This document shows positions 42,618-44,321 of a stretch of 44,321 nt of DNA, piece by piece. The DNA comes from Rubrivivax sp. Lineage in GTDB: Bacteria > Pseudomonadota > Gammaproteobacteria > Burkholderiales > Burkholderiaceae_C. The notes under the pieces were generated by a model. It was not told the DNA's origin. It saw only the letters and a program-made list of their open reading frames with translations, and made no database searches. The stretch is taken from positions 1 through 44,321 of the forward strand of contig JAHECD010000025.1 of the NCBI GenBank assembly GCA_024641945.1. Direction: 5' to 3'. Numbering within the stretch: the stretch's first letter is position 1; every line of letters starts with the position of its first letter. The position numbers and the translations under genes are program-made.

Positions 42618-43478
42618 TCATTTCTTGCCTTTGACGTGGCTCTCGAGCTCGGCGAAGGTCGGGCGGTCGGGCGCGAACAGCACCTTGCGGCCGAACTCGA
42701 TCGCCACCTGCGGCGCATAGCCCTGCATGCTGGCGAGCAGCGTCGTCTTGATGCACTGGAGTTCCTTGGCGCTTTCCTCGAGCTTCTGCTCGAGCAGGCC
42801 GCCGAGCGGCTCGACAAACCCGTACGCCAGCAGGATGCCCAGGAACGTGCCGACGAGCGCCGAGCCGATCATGCCGCCCAGCACCGCCGGGGGCTGGCCC
42901 ACCGAACCCATCGTATTGACCACGCCCAGCACGGCCGCCACGATACCGAAGGCCGGCAGGCCGCCGGCCAGCCGCGCGATCGCCGCCACCGGCGCGTGCG
43001 CCTCGGCATGGTGGGTATCGATCTCGCTGTCCATCAGCGATTCGATCTCGTGTGCGTTGAGGTTGCCCGACACCATCATGCGCAGGTAGTCGGTGATGAA
43101 TTCGGTGACGTGGTGGTCGTTGCCGACCGCCGGGTACTTCTGGAACAGCGGCGAGTTGTGCGGGTCCTCGACGTCCTTCTCGATCGACATCAGGCCTTCC
43201 TTGCGCGCCTTCTGCAGGATGTCGTACAGCAGCGCCATGAGTTCCATGTAACGCGCCTTGTTGTACTTGCTGCCCTTGAAGCACATGCCCAGGCCCTTGA
43301 GCGAGGCCTTCACCACCTTCATCTGGTTGTTCACCAGGAAGGCGCCGCCGGCGGCGCCGAAGATGGTGATCATCTCGAACGGCAACGCGTGCAGGATGAC
43401 GGTGATGTTCCCGCCATGGAAGATGTACACGCCGAAGATGCAGGCCATCGCGATGGCCCAGCCGATGAGTACGAACAT
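42618..43478 (-). CDS. motA: Flagellar stator protein MotA
   Basis: 286-aa stator subunit with four helices: 2-20 (VLIGWAIAMACIFGVYIF), about 30-50 (FEMITIFGAAGGAFLVNN), then 165-190 (AIARLAGGLPAFGIVAAVLG) and 200-225 (LGGMIGSALVGTFLGILLAYG). The large cytoplasmic loop contains the charged residues that contact FliG (LMSIEKDVEDP region). The last helices carry the Pro residues typical of proton channels. It is the first gene of the minus-strand motility block and lies 24 bp after the methyltransferase gene. Confidence 0.96.
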   Translation of the reverse strand: MFVLIGWAIAMACIFGVYIFHGGNITVILHALPFEMITIFGAAGGAFLVNNQMKVVKASLKGLGMCFKGSKYNKARYMELMALLYDILQKARKEGLMSIEKDVEDPHNSPLFQKYPAVGNDHHVTEFITDYLRMMVSGNLNAHEIESLMDSEIDTHHAEAHAPVAAIARLAGGLPAFGIVAAVLGVVNTMGSVGQPPAVLGGMIGSALVGTFLGILLAYGFVEPLGGLLEQKLEESAKELQCIKTTLLASMQGYAPQVAIEFGRKVLFAPDRPTFAELESHVKGKK

Positions 43479-43502
43479 GGAGTGCGGTAAGAGGTTGTCG
43501 GG

Positions 43503-44321
43503 TCAGGCGGCCGCCGGGGCGGGGGCCGTCCTGTGGGATTTATCGGCACCTGACGGCGCCGGTTGAGCCGGAACTGGGCGGTCGGCACCGCTCAATCCAG
43601 ACGTCATGCGGTAGATCAGCAGCGGCCGCTGCCCGGGGTGGCGCAGGACCGCCACCGGTGGCACGCCCGGAATCTCGAACTCCAGGCTCGCGAGCCAGGC
43701 CCCGGGCGCCATCTCGGCGCGGGCCTTGGCCCAGGCGCGCGCCATGCTCTCCGGGCGCTGGAACAGGTAGACCATCTGGTAGCCGCCCCAGCCGGCCGCC
43801 CACATGTCGCCGCGGCGAACGTGTGCGTAGGGACAGCGCAGGCGCGACAGCCAGGCCAGCGGCGCGCTGTGCTCCACGCCCTCGACCTGCGCCTGCGGAC
43901 AGGCGCGGTGCAGTGCGTGCAGGCCGTGGCCCAGCCCGCTGCCGGCGTCCAGGATGCGTGCGCCGGGTGCCATCGAGACCACCCCGTCCAGGCCAGCCAG
44001 CGCCTCGGGCGCGGTCGGAAAGACCGGTGCATCGCGCCACGCGCGCACCGGGTACAACAACAGCAGCATCGCCAGCGGCAGCAGCCACACCCAGCCGGGC
44101 AGCGCAGGGCCGGCGCCGAGCATCAGCGCGGACATCGGAAAGCCCCCCACCATCAGCCCGCGGCGCCAGCCCCCGCTGACCTGCAGCGCCGGCACCACCG
44201 GCAGCACCAGCGCCGCGACCAGCGCCACCGCCACCGGCATGCCGGCCGCTTGCAGGCCGAGGTGCACCGCCCAGGCCAGCGCCCACGCCACGAGCGCGGG
44301 CAGCGGCCAGCCGCGGTCGAG
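43503..44321 (-). CDS. Membrane-anchored SAM-dependent methyltransferase-like protein, cut at the right edge
   Basis: The frame stays open to the window end, so the 5' end is missing or uncertain; a GTG at 44291 is the first start inside. At least two or three N-terminal helices are visible (AGMPVAVALVAALVLPVVPAL; MVGGFPMSALMLGAGPAL; VWLLPLAMLLLLYPV). A class I methyltransferase fold follows with motif I ARILDAGSGLGHGLHAL, VEGVEHSAPLAWLSRLR and YQMVYLFQRPESMARAW. The tail is Pro/Ala-rich. The substrate is unknown. It precedes motA by 24 bp on the same strand, so it may share its transcript. Confidence 0.75.
   Translation of the reverse strand, partial: LDRGWPLPALVAWALAWAVHLGLQAAGMPVAVALVAALVLPVVPALQVSGGWRRGLMVGGFPMSALMLGAGPALPGWVWLLPLAMLLLLYPVRAWRDAPVFPTAPEALAGLDGVVSMAPGARILDAGSGLGHGLHALHRACPQAQVEGVEHSAPLAWLSRLRCPYAHVRRGDMWAAGWGGYQMVYLFQRPESMARAWAKARAEMAPGAWLASLEFEIPGVPPVAVLRHPGQRPLLIYRMTSGLSGADRPVPAQPAPSGADKSHRTAPAPAAA

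Overview
The window is high-GC, densely packed bacterial DNA with four-base start/stop overlaps throughout. A PEP-CTERM protein, a Bug-type (TctC) binding protein, a TRAP system and a flagellar/chemotaxis layout with cheY-cheZ beside motAB together suggest a Burkholderiales betaproteobacterium (Rubrivivax/Leptothrix/Roseateles-like). That placement is an inference from gene content; no rRNA or other marker gene is present.

Region 1 (1-7133) is a purine oxidation island. guaD and a LysR regulator lie on the minus strand. xdhA, xdhB and xdhC diverge from them on the plus strand across an 85-bp promoter region. Together they convert guanine to xanthine and then to urate. A gene with an ideal ribosome site starts at the very left edge and runs out of the window. 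A small secreted protein of unknown function follows (7330-7710).

Region 2 (7781-23604) is a complete uronate/aldarate pathway on two divergent transcripts around a FadR-type GntR regulator. Uronate dehydrogenase (udh), TRAP transporter dctPQM and an SMP-30 lactonase are on the plus strand. Glucarate dehydratase (gudD), an orphan Bug binding protein, a D-2-hydroxyacid dehydrogenase, an HpcH/HpaI aldolase and tartronate semialdehyde reductase (garR) are on the minus strand. A glycerate 2-kinase that would finish the route, with an MFS exporter, lies further left. The regulator probably binds a perfect palindrome at 18762-18774 and a 10-of-13 match in front of gudD.

Between the glycerate kinase and garR sits the most unusual gene, at 10812-12431. 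It encodes a cytoplasmic TIR domain, one membrane helix, and a periplasmic DctP-type TRAP solute-binding domain, and looks like a one-protein ligand-gated TIR receptor.

Region 3 (23804-24442) is a single PEP-CTERM exported protein.

Region 4 (24501-43478) is flagellar. flgBCDEF (minus) diverges from flgA-flgM-flgN (plus), and the rod/hook operon stops after flgF with no flgG-L. A PAS histidine kinase follows, convergent with a block reading motA-motB-cheY-cheZ-flhB-flhA-flhF-flhG-fliA-mcp on the minus strand. The flhG homologue keeps the DQAxxLR motif that activates FlhF but has lost its Walker A ATPase motif. A membrane-anchored methyltransferase-like gene is cut by the right edge. No intergenic stretch exceeds 300 bases, and I saw no tRNA, rRNA, CRISPR array, transposase or phage gene.
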